Assembly (NCBI RefSeq): GCF_041260155.1
Contig: NC_091947.1
Span: forward strand, 2,926,501 to 2,990,500
DNA: 64,000 bases
Direction of reading: 5' to 3'
From: Ptychodera flava
Taxonomy: Eukaryota > Hemichordata > Enteropneusta > Ptychoderidae
Positions 14,747 to 25,827 of this stretch are shown here, one piece after another. The notes beneath the pieces are model-generated. The model did no database searches and had not been told where the DNA came from. It was given only the letters and a program-made list of their open reading frames with translations. Each line of letters opens with the position of its first letter. Within the stretch, counting starts at the first letter, position 1. A program made the translations under genes and the position numbers.

Positions 14747-14962
14747 CACCATCGCTGGATGTGCTTTATTACAGAACAATGCAGAGTTTGGTTAACCATG
14801 TCGGTTTCGTTCACGAAAGAGCGAGGAAAAAGTGCAGTTTAAGATCTCTCCTGTACCCCGGCAAACGTCATAAGACTGATTATACAGTTAGGCTAAGTGT
14901 TAGTGACAAAACTCACCTGTCGCGAAACAACACACCAAGAAAAGCAACGAATGACTTGCCAT
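606..14962 (-). CDS. Skeletor-like secreted protein with two DM13 domains and a DOMON domain (3' end off window)
   Basis: Thirteen exons join with matching phase: 14962-14917, 11783-11634, 9952-9880, 9120-9009, 8738-8576, 8069-7997, 7596-7416, 6494-6258, 5898-5772, 3692-3582, 3044-2865, 1625-1432, 663-606, giving about 568 residues. Residues 1-16 (MASHSLLFLVCCFATV) look like a signal peptide, which decides the start. DM13 domain 1 covers about residues 20-140 and DM13 domain 2 about 145-255; each has the G-x-Y/V-VD...LRI-x-N-YDG core, a D-A-F/Y-F-W-V-G turn and a D-x-x-W-L-S-x-W-C end. DOMON follows at about 270-420. The region from residue 425 has the Skeletor signatures NNCPAF, FTARIG and YHPFYITDDPIGGY. 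DM13-DOMON proteins are thought to act in redox or electron transfer; Drosophila Skeletor is described in the spindle matrix. The secreted location is inferred. Intron 12 appears to use a GC donor. Confidence 0.87.
3100..3580. other. Intron 10 of the Skeletor-like gene
   Basis: AT-rich intron sequence between the exons at 3582 and 3044. A short plus-strand open frame at 3256-3477 has no recognisable protein features. Nothing else seen. Confidence 0.4.
3693..5771. other. Intron 9 of the Skeletor-like gene
   Basis: A 2.1 kb intron between the DOMON exon (5898-5772) and the next exon (3692-3582). It is AT-rich, with no hairpin element, tandem repeat or protein-like frame that I could recognise. 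Confidence 0.4.
10548..10680. repeat. Internal hairpin of the MULE-like element
   Basis: CTGTGATATCGCAGCAGTAC at the left is matched in reverse complement by GTACTGCTGCGATATCACAG at the right. The pairing continues inward through the GTGTATAGAACG / CGTTCGATACAC stretch, with a few mismatches. It may be a nested hairpin element, or a palindrome native to the host element. Confidence 0.7.
10840..11270 (-). mobile_element. 5'-truncated LINE fragment (ORF2 C-terminus)
   Basis: On the minus strand about 11240-11100 encodes a typical LINE ORF2 C-terminal zinc motif: ERYCNQCN, then EDETHFLLVCQKY. After a probable frameshift near 11115 the end of the family protein follows (NEQLADYIFTLYKQRN). The fragment ends at a (TAA)n run at 10841-10862, which on the minus strand is a TTA-rich tail. 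It lies wholly inside the MULE-like element, so it inserted there or was captured by it. The exact 5' junction is uncertain. Confidence 0.6.
11543..11586. repeat. (TC)n microsatellite
   Basis: A near-perfect TC dinucleotide run just downstream (on the minus strand) of Skeletor-like exon 2, within intron 2. Confidence 0.95.
12541..12903. repeat. MITE-like imperfect inverted repeat
   Basis: TTATGCTGTTCCGATAAC on the left (about 12569-12586) is mirrored by GTTATCGGAACAGCACAA on the right (about 12843-12860). A weaker outer pair, GATCGGA against TCCGATC, lies beyond. Inside each arm is a direct repeat of CGACCTACCCTATTTTT. I could not define a clean target duplication. Confidence 0.5.
14264..14298. 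repeat. 35-bp palindrome shared with the MULE-like element
   Basis: CATGGAGGTAGAAAG on the left pairs with CTTTCGACCTCCATG on the right (one mismatch), around a short loop. The reverse complement of this block occurs at 10371-10401 inside the MULE-like element, so it is a dispersed short hairpin. Confidence 0.75.
14647..14719. repeat. Hairpin, about 72 bp
   Basis: GATTTTGACCA...CATATATG pairs with CATATATG...TGGTCAAAATC around the GC-richer centre CCCTCGCTATCGCTCG. It resembles a minimal MITE. A TC run follows immediately. Confidence 0.6.
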
Positions 14963-15505
14963 TCTGCCTCATAAGTCCGTGGTCGACGTACAAATGAAAT
15001 GTCACTGACTCTAAGCAGTTCGAAAGTTCTTCCGGAAAAGATCTGACGTCAAGTTCCGGTATCTTCAATCACGGTGCGAGGGACTGTGCTTCAACACTAT
15101 TGTTAAAACTGTTGCTGTGAGGTTCACCAGCTTCCTTCCAATGGATATTAATTATCAACACAGGCAATACACGTAGAGTTCTAAGGGTGTTTAGTTCGCG
15201 ACTGCCAATAGAACGTACACCTCAGTTGGTACAACATTCACCTCTGTGTATTGTCAGCGGCTACACCACCCAGTATTATTCTGTGCTGTGTGGGCCAAGA
15301 GCCATGCGTCATTGTTTGCGTGATTTACATGTAATATTTGAACAGGATATGATTGACTATGTATTTTCCTGGAAACTTTCTCTATCCTGTCGTTGAGATC
15401 GCTGTAATATGACCTTGGCTAAACCACCTCCAGCGCAGTTGCGTGGTGAGCAGATTAACGTTTAATAGCGAAATTCCCAGGTTATTTTACGCACATAAAG
15501 GGACT

Positions 15506-15603
15506 TAGCTGCAGTACAGTAGCTTGAGGTTTTGCCTGGGTATCTGGTTTTGCCGTTCTACCCAAATATATAGGCAAAACCTCGAGCTACTGTATTGCAG
15601 CTA
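15506..15603. mobile_element. TAGCTGCA-family hairpin element, 98 bp
   Basis: The ends are TAGCTGCAGTACAGTAGC and GCTACTGTATTGCAGCTA. Further inside, GAGGTTTTGCC pairs with GGCAAAACCTC. The flanks (aaagggact and gcagggacc) share a 6-base core in register, consistent with a decayed 9-bp target duplication. The same end sequence bounds the elements at 22919-22992 and 42013-42611. Confidence 0.65.
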
Positions 15604-15610
15604 GCAGGGA

Positions 15611-15678
15611 CCACAGGTGCCTGGGGTTGCCAGTGTAGTGCACGCATGTACTACACTGGCAACTCCAGGCACCTGTGG
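15611..15678. repeat. Near-perfect hairpin, 68 bp
   Basis: CCACAGGTGCCTGGGGTTGC pairs with GCAACTCCAGGCACCTGTGG (one mismatch), continuing through CAGTGTAGT / ACTACACTG around a GCACGCATGT loop. It directly follows another hairpin element. Confidence 0.75.
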
Positions 15679-15699
15679 GAGGGACTGTGCCTTCGTCAC

Positions 15700-18600
15700 A
15701 GTCTCCTAAATTGTTCATATACATTGCCTGGTTTTAATTTCTAAGGATAAGAGAGCCGTCATTATTTTCGGCCGAGGGTTGGAAGAAATGGGGCATGGGT
15801 TACTCAAAAGTGATGATATAAAGAGTGGGACTTAGAAAATCAGCCTTGTTTAACTTCCTTTTCATCGTTCACAGTGGGCGAAATTGGTTATGGTAAATCG
15901 TGACCTGAAACCAAAGTGTTCGAATGTAAATATTATATTTCCAAGTCTATATTGATTTTGAGATGGAATGACGGTCGCTAATGTCGCAAGAAGTAGATTG
16001 GTAGTTCCAAAAAGACAATTAAATTGAATAACAATGTATACTGTTGTAAATAAAGGGTATTACCATTTTTAATGATGGATATAAAATTGACTGGCGACTC
16101 AAACACTCAAAAGTAAATGGACTGGCACTCTTCATCATTGATCCTATACGGAAAATAGTCCCGAAAGTTGAATATTGCCACCAGGTATGGCTTGTGTACG
16201 TTGTCGATAACGTTTGTGTGCAAATGTAAACATTTTCATTTTTCTCTTTCCGTTTATCCTGACCTTCAGCTAGACAAATTCATTTTTCACACAGACAAAT
16301 TTTGATGCAAGTATCCCAAAAGGACCGCATTCTATTTGGTGAAACAATACAGAGTTTATTTCCAGCTTTTTTTACTATAAGGGCAGTCTTTCTCTTGCAT
16401 TTGCAATTTACAGCTATCAGTCAATTTACATGTCTTCAGTATGTTGCGTCCCCCTAGCTGAAATTTTACACAACACTTTATAAATTTATTTTCCTTTCAT
16501 AAATGGACTTTAAATCTACTTGTTTACAAATTACATATCATTGTCTATGCATTCGTTTACTGTAACAGTAGAGGCTGTCATTTTGTTTGCTATGATGCTG
16601 TTTAATTTCAATTTCTTCTTTACATCAGCATGGAGTATCATTCTATTTGTTCCAATGCCACGGGAAGTCATACATTGATTTTCAATGTCTATTGAGAGTG
16701 TCATTCCATTTTTGGACAGTTCAGACGGTTAATTCATGTTTAATTGATGCTGACTGTCATTCTTACTCCATATTTACAACATCCGTATTATTCTCTTTTA
16801 TTACTATGCGACATCATATCATTGAATTTATTGTAAAACTGATCGATGCATGATGATTGTCATTCTGGTGTATTCGACATAATATGGTTTGTCAATCCAT
16901 TTATTCAAACAGGACTGGCATTCCATTTACTTCATAGTTTGGACTGTCATTCAGTTGTATTTCGATGTCATACTATGTTTTGTTTGTATTGTTACATAAC
17001 TGACAGCACTCTTATTTACTGTGACAGCACACACTGTCAATTAGTTAATTTTGTCAGTTACTGGCTTTCGGTATTTTGTCATTCGTACATGTCGCTCTCT
17101 TTTTCCATGCATTTGAGTGAGCCGTTTCAAAAGATTTATTCTTTTACAAAGCCGATGACGAGTATTTATCCGCACAATGGAAGCGTTTGTATGACTGGGA
17201 GGCTTTCAACTGCGTATGACCTCAATCTGTTTTATATAGATATAAAAAGTCAGTAATTGAAAGAATACTGACTGATAAATTAGCTGGAAATATGCCACGA
17301 GTGTAGACATTTTTAGTATTTCATAACGATCACAATCAGCCGCTGTAACGAAACACGTCTAAGTGATTTAATCGACTTAATCGACCTACTTTACAATGTC
17401 ACCTAAGATGACCTCTTTACGTCATGACATCTCAACGGGTTCAAGGTCACTTTTACTTCTACAGTTTCGCAAGACGAGGCTGAACATAGGTGGGTAAACT
17501 TTAATCGCGTTTTCATGAATTAATACAACCTTCCCGCCACTCACAACTTTCTTGTCACTGTCTGTGTGTAACTCTAGTTGCAGTAACCCCTTGGATGTAC
17601 CATATTTTCCATTTATTCGTACACGTATGTATAACACGTCGAGAAAAACTGCGGTCAACGTGTACATGATCTCTGCAGCTGGTGTCAACCCAAGCCTGTT
17701 AAGTATCGCATGCATAATTCAGGCTTGGGCCACAGTTACAGTGGATCCATTTATTCGTCAGTCCAAACCAAATATGTGTGGTTTCAATGACATGGCCTCT
17801 GAAGATACAAAGCAGTTTTTGAATTTCTTATTTTGTTTTAATTGCTGGGTGGACTCCAGAAGGAAAAGGGCGATATTTTGAACTATTGCCAAATTTATGT
17901 TTATGTGTCGAAGACATACAGAGGATTGCAGACTTTACTCTGATATAAGTAGGTCAGATTACCGGAAACGTTCATAAATTTTTCTTGACCCCATGGAGAC
18001 AATTGTCACGTGACACCAGCATGCCCTTTCAAATAAAGAGATGTATAAGATATGCATGGAAACTTGATTGATTAATCTCGCAGGCTAAGGTACGTCAATG
18101 GAACGCGGAAATAATGAACTATTAAGGGCCGCGTAGAAGACCACATCGACACAAAATCAATGAACAGAAATTGAAATTATCCTTCCCTGTTGATAGCCGT
18201 GTAGTTGTCAGTGCATTCTAAAATTGCCCTACTTGTTTTCCAATCCCCGTACGTAAAAGACACCTTTGAATGAAGCAGCACATCAAGCAGAAGAAATATT
18301 TATATAGGTGCTTTATGTTATTGTCGTCGCAGCCGCCATTAGAAGACAAAACTAAGCTAGGTCATGCGTATCTGAAAGAGGGCACGTCACGTTCTCTATT
18401 ATGAAGCTTCACACAATGTATTCCATTTTTCTTCAAAGCGTTTTGTAGTGACTACCAGGCTATGGCATAGTATGTGACGTATGTGAATCGAGAAGTCTGG
18501 AGCGCGAGCGCCCTCTTTAGTAAATCGTAACGCTGCAATCCGAAGCCAAAGACTATGAAGGGCAACAACTTTAGAAATAAAACCCAGTCATCAGTTTAAA

Positions 18601-18793
18601 CAAATGCTGGCTACAGGTACACATATGGACGAAAAGGCCATGTATCGGTGATAGAATCAAATTCATAGACGTTGTTGTGAAGCTAATATTATGGGATTTG
18701 CGACGATTGTGACCGCCGAATGCATAGCGCAGGCGATAAAAAAATCACCTTGATGTTTCATTTAATTTGTTATTCGTCATTTCCCAGGCTAAA
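15700..18793. other. Intergenic region between divergent genes
   Basis: This lies between the start of the Skeletor-like gene (minus) and the first TTPA-like gene (plus). The 5' untranslated exon of the TTPA-like gene should be here, because its coding exon begins right after a TTTCCCAG acceptor at 18787. From about 16570 to 16960 a degenerate motif CTGTCATTC recurs at irregular spacing. A 97-codon minus-strand frame at 17422-17715 has no recognised domain. Confidence 0.5.
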
Positions 18794-20610
18794 ATGACGG
18801 ACATCAGGCCAGTACCGTACACGTGCAAGCTAAGCGAAGCCACTCTTGAGAAAGCCAAGAGCGAGCTGAACGAAGATCCAACCACGAGACAACAGAAACT
18901 CGACGAACTGCGAGATTTGTTCAGGACAAGGCCAGACATTAAGTTTCGTCAAGACGACGGTTTCCTACTTAGATTTCTACGAAATAAGAAATTTGATGTC
19001 GACAGGACCTTTAAAATGCTCGTCCATTATTACAAAGTGAGGAAAAATTATCGAGAAATATTTGACAACTTCAAACCATCTGCAGTTCGAGATATGTACG
19101 ATTTGGAGTACGATTTCGTTTGTCCCGGGAGAGACGAAGAAGGAAGGGTCGTTGTCCTCACACGGGTAGTAGGTAATTAGGAACAGATTCTTGATATTTT
19201 CTCATTAAACCCAAAATTGTTTTAACACAGACAGGAGTTTTCAGGACATGCCTGCAGCTGGGTCTGATAATTACCTGTAATCACGAGAAATAGCCTCTGT
19301 TTCAGAGCTTGAAATCTTGGACAGATTTCAAACAAACACGTTCAACAAATTTAGGAAAGCAATATCATGGGGAAATGTGGGCTAACTCACACCATGCACA
19401 AATACTATAAGTATTCTGCGGGCTATCTCACATGTTAAGTGAAAATTGCTTCGACGCCAAATGTATGTGGCTACCTAAGGTCATTTCAAGACATGTACAC
19501 TCCATAGCATCACAGCAGCTGTCGTTATTTTGACTTGGAAATTCAGCAGTTCTATTGAGCTTCACTGAAATTCGATCTGAATATATTTACGTTTCGTTTT
19601 CATTTCACCTAAGTAAAGGCGAGGACATAAATGACCAGATCTCTCACCTTACATTAATTAACGTACCAGGTAGACTGGACTTGAAGAAGTACAAAATCAC
19701 TGACTACGTACGAGCTCAACTGATTCTGCTGGAAACGTTGCTATTCGATGAAGACGTGCAAGTGAATGGTATAGTAATCGTAATGGACTGGGAAAAGCTG
19801 AGCCCATCTGAATTGAAATATACCACACCGACGGTGCTGAAGAGATCGGCAGATGCCTATTTGGTAGGGAGAATATTGTCATTGAGACAAATACACATAA
19901 AACGTATCCTTTGTTTCAATACCAATTTACAGTTGTTGAGGTCTTTGAGAAAGGTTGCACGTTGTCAGTCTTTTTGCAAGTAATCACCATGTCAAGAATG
20001 ATAGTGTTGCAACACGTTTCTCAGTATTTCACTATTAAGCTGTAGAGTGGGAACGATATAACGCAACAGCAAAACGTCTTACAAATGTATATAAGCCTAA
20101 CAACAAAACTGCCTAAACGAAGTGAATAGAATTTGTACCAAAAACAACAAATACCTGAATTATAACCGTTCGCAGTGGCTTTCCTTGGTCACCAACTTTG
20201 TTAAAAGAAGAAATTTAGTGTGACGTCAGCCTGATGTTTACTTTCCAAAAATAACAATTTCAGAACGCAATGCCGATTCGTCTGAAAGTTGTGCACTTCG
20301 TCCGACCCCCTGGAATATTCGAGATTTTGTATGGAATTATGAAAACTTTTCTGACAAAGAAGATCAGTAAACGGGTAAGCTATGTATGTATGTATGTATG
20401 TATGTATGTATGTATGTATGTATGTATGTATGTATGTATGTATGTATGTATGTATGTATCGATGTATCGATGTATATGTAAGAATAGTCATAACTCCATA
20501 AGCAATCATCCCGAGAGATCAAAATGACTGTACAGTACCATACACTCATACCATTTTTTTATTCAAAAGCGACACAAATTTTCAGCACAGTGTGTGTTTG
20601 TGGGCACGCA

Positions 20611-20664
<54 letters not shown>

Positions 20665-23600
20665 CTTTGATAGCAGCAGTACTTGGGTATACCAAATCGC
20701 ATAATGTAACTTGGCCCCTTTTCAAATCCTGCATACAGTTGCGCTAATTTTTTAACCAATGACGAAACCTACGGTGGCCCCTACACGCCACGGAACTCTA
20801 TTACTTTTGAATATAAACTCTAATTTTTCTTGACAATATCTTTAATATTTGTAAGAGATTTTATTTCTCCATCGCAAACTTTTAATTTTGTACGAGCAAC
20901 ATTATCTTAACATTATCTTAACTTTAACTTCTCGAAAGTAATTTTAGTTTTAACAATAAAGAAAATATGTTTCTCAAAAGTATTTTTTATTTTGTAAAAC
21001 AAACGTAAAATTTTTTGAAGATAACAGACTCCCCTACACGTCATGGAAATTTATTACTTTTGAACATAAACTCATATTTCTTGACAATATATTTAATATT
21101 TGTAAGAAATTTTATTTCTCCACAGCAAACTTTTATTTCTGAACGGGGAAACTTTATTTTTGGGGTAAACTGTTTTTAAAAACTTTTAACAAAACATTTT
21201 AACTTTTAAAAAATAACTTTAACTTTGAACAAATATTTGTTTCTCAAAACGATTTTTATTTCGAAAAGAAGTAAAAATTGTTCACAGCAAGAGTTGAAGA
21301 TTTTTGCTGAGCGCGAACTGAGTTACTTAAATGACATAACCTTATGTCTTTAGAGCAGAAAACTTAAATTCTTAAAGAAAAGTTTATTTTTCAAGAGTAA
21401 AATTAATTTCTTTATGGAAAAAAGATTTTCTCAGAGCAGCAAATTGAAATATAGTGAATAAAACTTTTCTCAACGGAGAGAAATTATTTTCTGAAGACAA
21501 CAAAACTAATTCCTTCAAGATATTTTCTACATATGAGTGTGGTTTAAGAATTTGGTAAAACTGAACTGAGAAAGAAGGAAAAAGGGATGAAAAAGTCAAA
21601 CTTACTTTTCTTCAGAGCGAAATTTATTTCTTAGAGGAGAAATATTTCATGTGAGGGCGCAATTACCTATAATGCATGGCAAACTCTTTCTAGCGAGAGT
21701 AAACATATTTTTGGGAAGAGTAAAACATTTTTCCGACGAGCAAAACTATTTTAACGGCGGCGGAAGTTAAAGTATCCCACCATACAACACCCAAGTTTGA
21801 TGACCCAGAGTCTCCGAGTTGGTAGCCGGTATCAGTTCGTGTTCGTGCCGGCTACATGGACGATCTGCTCTCCGAGACAACCATGACTGACTTCATCAGC
21901 GATACGGGCACGCCAGCCCGGCCCTACCCTGCCTGCGTACGATGCTGTGTGTTGGGGCTGTATAACGCCGGGAACTCACAACATCGTACACAGGGCTACG
22001 GGCACGCTGGTCAGTTGCCACTTGTCTGAGTCCCCGAAGAATGGTTTTATGTTTGAGTGATTCGTCCTGACGGCAGACGGTGTGCGACGGGACCGCATTG
22101 GGGTTCTTCATTAGCTCTGCATGGCATAGCCCTGCGTACAGGTCTGTGTGTTCCCGGCGTTATTCGCCGGGAACACACAGACCTGTATGCAGGGCTATGC
22201 ATGGCAGGGCTGTGTGTTACCGGCGTTATACATTCTCCCACCACATAACACCAGTAACACACAGCCAATGTGTGTGATATTCATCTTTTCTAAGAGGAGA
22301 AGCCAGATTCGTAATTTATAGAAACTGAAACTGAACCGAGCCCGCCAGATTTGACCACAGTCGCGGACTGGTTTTGACTTTCACGTGTGGTTTGCGGGGT
22401 CAAAAACGTGAAAGTCAACCAGCCCGTAAAAGGCATATCCCGTCCGAAAACACCACAGCTGTGGACCCACAACTACTGTATTGAACCACGCTCGACTGTG
22501 GTCAAATCTGGCGGGCCAGGTTCAGTTTCAGTCGAAGACTCTATCAATTACGAATCTGGCTTATAGAAAAGATGACTATCACACAACATAACATTAACAA
22601 CACAGCAACTGATGAAGGAATAGCTCTGCATGGCAGGGCTGTGTGTTACCGGCGTTATGTGGTGGGAGGCCGTATAACGCCGGTAACACACAGCCCATGA
22701 ATGAAGGAACCCAATGCGGTCCATCCCGTCGCACAACGTCTGCAGTTAGGACGAATCACTCAAACTCAAAACCGTTCTTCGGGGACTCGGACAAGTGGCA
22801 ACTGTTGAACTGACTCGTTTGCGTGCCCGTGCCCATAGCACTGCGTACGATGCTGTATGTTCCCGGCGTTATACGGCCCCAACACACAGCATCGTACGCA
22901 GGCAGGGTAGGGCCGGGCTAGCTGCAGTACAGTACGGCAAACCGTCCGACCGAAATACCCAGGTAAAACCTAGAGGTACTGTACTGCAGCTAGGGCCGGG
23001 CTAGCGTGCCTGTATCGCGGATGAAGTCAGTCATGGTTGTCTCGGAGACTCTGGGTCATCGAACTTGGGTGTTGTATGGTGGGATACTTTAACTTCCGCC
23101 GCCGTTAAAATAAAGTTTTGCTCGTCGGAAAAATGTTTTACTCTTCCCCAAAATATGTTTAGCCTACTCTCGAGAAAGAGTTTGCTATGCATTACAGGTA
23201 ATTGCGCCCTCACATGAAATATTTCTCCTCTCAGAAATAAATTTCGCTCTGAAGAAAAGTAAGTTTGACTTTTTCATCCTTCCTTTTTCGTTTTTTCTCA
23301 GTTCAGTTTTACCAAATTCTTAAACCACACTCATATGTAGAAAATATATCTTGAAAGAATTAGTTTTGTTGTCTTCAGAAAATAGTTTCTCGCCATTGAG
23401 AAAAAAGTTTTATTCTCTGTATTTCAATTTGCTGCTCTGAGAAAATCTTTTTTCCATAAAGAAATTAATTTTACTCTTGGAAAATAAACTTTTCTTTAAG
23501 AATTTAAGTTTTCTGCTCTAAAGACATAGGGTTATGTCATTTAAGTAACTCAGTTCGTGCTTAGCAAAAATCTTCAACTCTTGCTGTGAACAATTTTTAC

Positions 23601-24602
23601 TTCTTTTCGAATAAAAACGCTTTTGAGAAACAGATATTTTGTTCAAAGTTAAAGTTATTTTTTAAAAGCTGAAGTGTTTTTGTTAAAAGTTTTTAAAAAC
23701 AGTTTACCCCAAAAATAAAGTTTCCCCGTTCAGAAATAAAAGTTTGCTGTGGAGAAATAAAATTTCTTACAAATATTAAATATATTGTTAAGAAATATGA
23801 CTTTATGTTCAAAAGTAATAAATTTCCATGACGTGTAGGGGAGTTTGTTATCTTGAAAAATTTTTACTTTTGTTTTACAAAATAAAAAATACTTTTGTGA
23901 AACATATTTTGTTTATGGTTAAAACTAAAATACTTTCGAGAAGTTAAAGTTAAGATAATGTTAAGATAATGTTGCCCGTACAAAATTAAAAGTTTGCGTT
24001 GGAGAAATAAAATCTCTTACAAATATCAAAGATATTGTCAAGAAAAATTAGAGTTTATATTCAAAAGTAATAGAGTTCCGTGGCGTGTAGGGGCCACCGT
24101 AGAAACCAGTCGCCAGCTTCCATATCTAGATTATCAACACACTTTGTGTTTATTTAAGAAGAAACGCGTGCACGTGTGATGTACAAATTTGTAAACGGTG
24201 AAGTGACATCGTACAAGCTACCTCACGTTTAAACGGGTTCAGACCTAAAATAACGAATTAAGATAATTGTATTTTCTGTCGTCATGGCTTCAGAGGCAGA
24301 GCGCATTACGTGTAACAGACGTCATACCACCTGTTACTTTACAGATTTACATGCACAGTGACGAATCCGGCACTTTGCACCAACACATTCCATCGTCAAT
24401 GTTGCCGTCCCACTTTGGAGGTCAGTTACCTGGATATGACAACACTGAATTTGTCAACAGAATCATGGAGGCGGAGGAAGAATTTATTTACAATAACCAG
24501 TTTGGTTTTCTGAAATCACCTGATGTCCTGAAAGCACAAGCACCAGCGGCTGATGCGACAGCGGGACTGTCAGGAACATTTCAAAAACTAGACGTCAGTT
24601 AG
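18794..24602 (+). CDS. Alpha-tocopherol transfer protein-like (CRAL-TRIO) gene A
   Basis: Four exons, 18794-19172, 19670-19863, 20264-20374 and 24345-24602, give 313 residues. CRAL-TRIO-N covers about residues 15-85 (FLLRFLRNKKFDVD) and the lipid-binding CRAL-TRIO domain about 100-275, ending near LPSHFGGQLPGYD. Such proteins carry hydrophobic ligands such as tocopherol between membranes in the cytosol. From memory of human TTPA, Lys217/Arg221 correspond to K and R of KKISKR here, which suggests phosphoinositide contact. ATG 18794 is chosen because the reading frame upstream crosses a TTTCCCAG acceptor. The gene is paralogous to gene B 4 kb downstream, with identical intron positions and phases. 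Intron 3 is swollen by a 3.3 kb foldback element. The ligand is not decided by sequence alone. Confidence 0.88.
20381..20458. repeat. (ATGT)n microsatellite
   Basis: About 19 ATGT units begin only six bases after the exon 3 donor of TTPA-like gene A (GTAAGC), so the splice site directly abuts the repeat. Confidence 0.95.
20613..20660. repeat. (GA)n microsatellite
   Basis: A pure GA run in intron 3 of TTPA-like gene A. Gene B has a GA run near the same place in its intron 3 (32739-32782). Confidence 0.95.
22132..22196. repeat. Nested hairpin in the foldback element
   Basis: CTGCGTACAGGTCTGTGTG pairs with CACACAGACCTGTATGCAG, continuing through TTCCCGGCG / CGCCGGGAA. Related hairpins lie at about 22628-22697 and 22842-22901. 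Confidence 0.75.
22910..23001. mobile_element. TAGCTGCA-family hairpin element, 74 bp, inside the foldback arm
   Basis: The element 22919-22992 has ends TAGCTGCAGTACAGTAC and GTACTGTACTGCAGCTA and is flanked by GGGCCGGGC on both sides (22910-22918 and 22993-23001), a 9-bp target duplication. The opposite arm of the foldback has this target only once, at about 21910-21925, as an unfilled site. Confidence 0.8.
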
Positions 24603-25322
24603 ATCATTTACTGTGTATGATACATTCTGTTTAGAAACCCGTGAGAAATTGGATTGGAAACATCTGATATTGGGCAAATTTGAAACTTAATTAATATGGT
24701 GATATTAGCGAGAATTCATTTAAATGTGCACACTACATATATATGTTTTGATAGTTTGGGAGAAAATAAAAGTTTTTAAAAGATTCAGGAGAAGCGAAAA
24801 AAATTTCCCGATAGGGTCAACCTGTGTGAGCTGTTCAGTGACCTGACATGGACGAATGTTTGGGTAAAACTTAAACGTTTTAAAAGCAAATATTTCCATC
24901 ATATACCAGAAGCAAAGGTCTTTAGAGACTTTAAAACTGAAATTTGTGATTCAATCAATTGTTGACTAGATCAAGATGTGTCGGGAAATTCGACTCGGAC
25001 GAGATTCTCTGAAAAATCAGTGTCTGATGCCTAATTTCATTATTGCAGAAGTAGGGTGTGAGATATGCTTTCTCATTCATTGGCCCAGTTTTTACGCCGT
25101 AATATTGACAAGTAGGACTCGTTAGCTGGCAGTCGTAAACGTCAAGCGTTACAGATTCGGCGAAGTCTCATGCTGCTGAAAATTCAGTTTCCATAGCAAC
25201 AAAAGACTTCTATTACTTGAGCATATTAGCAGTTTATTCAAATTTTCCTAAATAACAAGTTTGAATTCTCATTATTGTTGATCAGAAGTGATTAAGGCGT
25301 CATCGTCGTGATACTTTCTAGG

Positions 25323-25325
<3 letters not shown>

Positions 25326-25379
<54 letters not shown>
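25326..25379. repeat. (TC)n microsatellite
   Basis: A long pure TC run between the TTPA-like genes. Confidence 0.95.
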
Positions 25380-25383
<4 letters not shown>

Positions 25384-25754
25384 CTAGTGTTTACTAATAA
25401 GTGTAGCGACAAGTCAACGTTCCTGGCAACTTAAGGTTGGACCTGGCAACTTAAGGTTGGAGAAATATTCCACATTAGAAGAATAAGGTCATTGTCGCTG
25501 GTAAAAGAGCGTACAAGAAGTGTATACTTAGAAATTTTCCGGTTGACTTTTCCAGTGCATTGCACTGGAGAGCATTGTACATAGACCTGATGGTCATGTA
25601 CAGGTCGCATTGCCTTATGGCGACAGCCAGTCTTCATGGAAGTAGGGAGCTGATTAATTGCCACTACCTTTAGATTGATATTTTAAGCATCCCTGTACAA
25701 ATGAGTCTCAAATATATGAAGACATTGGTGGGTTGCCGACAAATAGACCGAAAT

Positions 25755-25827
25755 ATCCGTCGCTTGAGGGCGCTCTCTACGCTCCCCACCCTCTTGGGGG
25801 CGTAGAGAGCGCCCTCGAGCGACGGAT
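25755..25827. repeat. Near-perfect hairpin, 73 bp
   Basis: ATCCGTCGCTTGAGGGCGCT pairs with AGCGCCCTCGAGCGACGGAT, continuing through CTCTACGC / GCGTAGAG, with a loop around ACCCTCTT. One mismatch in the stem. It looks like a minimal MITE or foldback. Confidence 0.8.

Larger units (their letters stand above)
11784..14916. other. Intron 1 of the Skeletor-like gene
   Basis: A 3.1 kb intron between the signal-peptide exon and the first DM13 exon. It holds a MITE-like inverted repeat (about 12541-12903), a 35-bp palindrome (14264-14298), a 72-bp hairpin (about 14647-14719) and a TC run (14709-14730). A 132-codon minus-strand frame at 13435-13833 has no recognisable features. Confidence 0.55.
20764..24107. 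mobile_element. Foldback element, 3332 bp near-complete palindrome, 6-bp target duplication
   Basis: The element runs 20770-24101 with ends TACGGTGGCCCCTACACG and its reverse complement, flanked by the direct repeat GAAACC (20764-20769, 24102-24107). Almost the whole element is one inverted repeat with arms of about 1.6 kb. The outer kilobase is AT-rich; the inner part (21780-23100) is GC-rich and packed with smaller hairpins around the motif GGCGTTATACGGC. The centre is near 22435. No transposase frame is seen, so it is non-autonomous. It fills most of intron 3 of TTPA-like gene A. Confidence 0.85.

Noticed and set aside
17422-17715. 97-codon minus-strand frame in the intergenic region
   Set aside because: It has a plausible amino-acid mix but no recognised family, no splice context and an equally long opposite-strand frame. 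Left as an unproven candidate.
20201-20549. Frames over the ATGT run in TTPA-like intron 3
   Set aside because: Only the 20264-20374 segment is a real exon; the rest is repeat translation.
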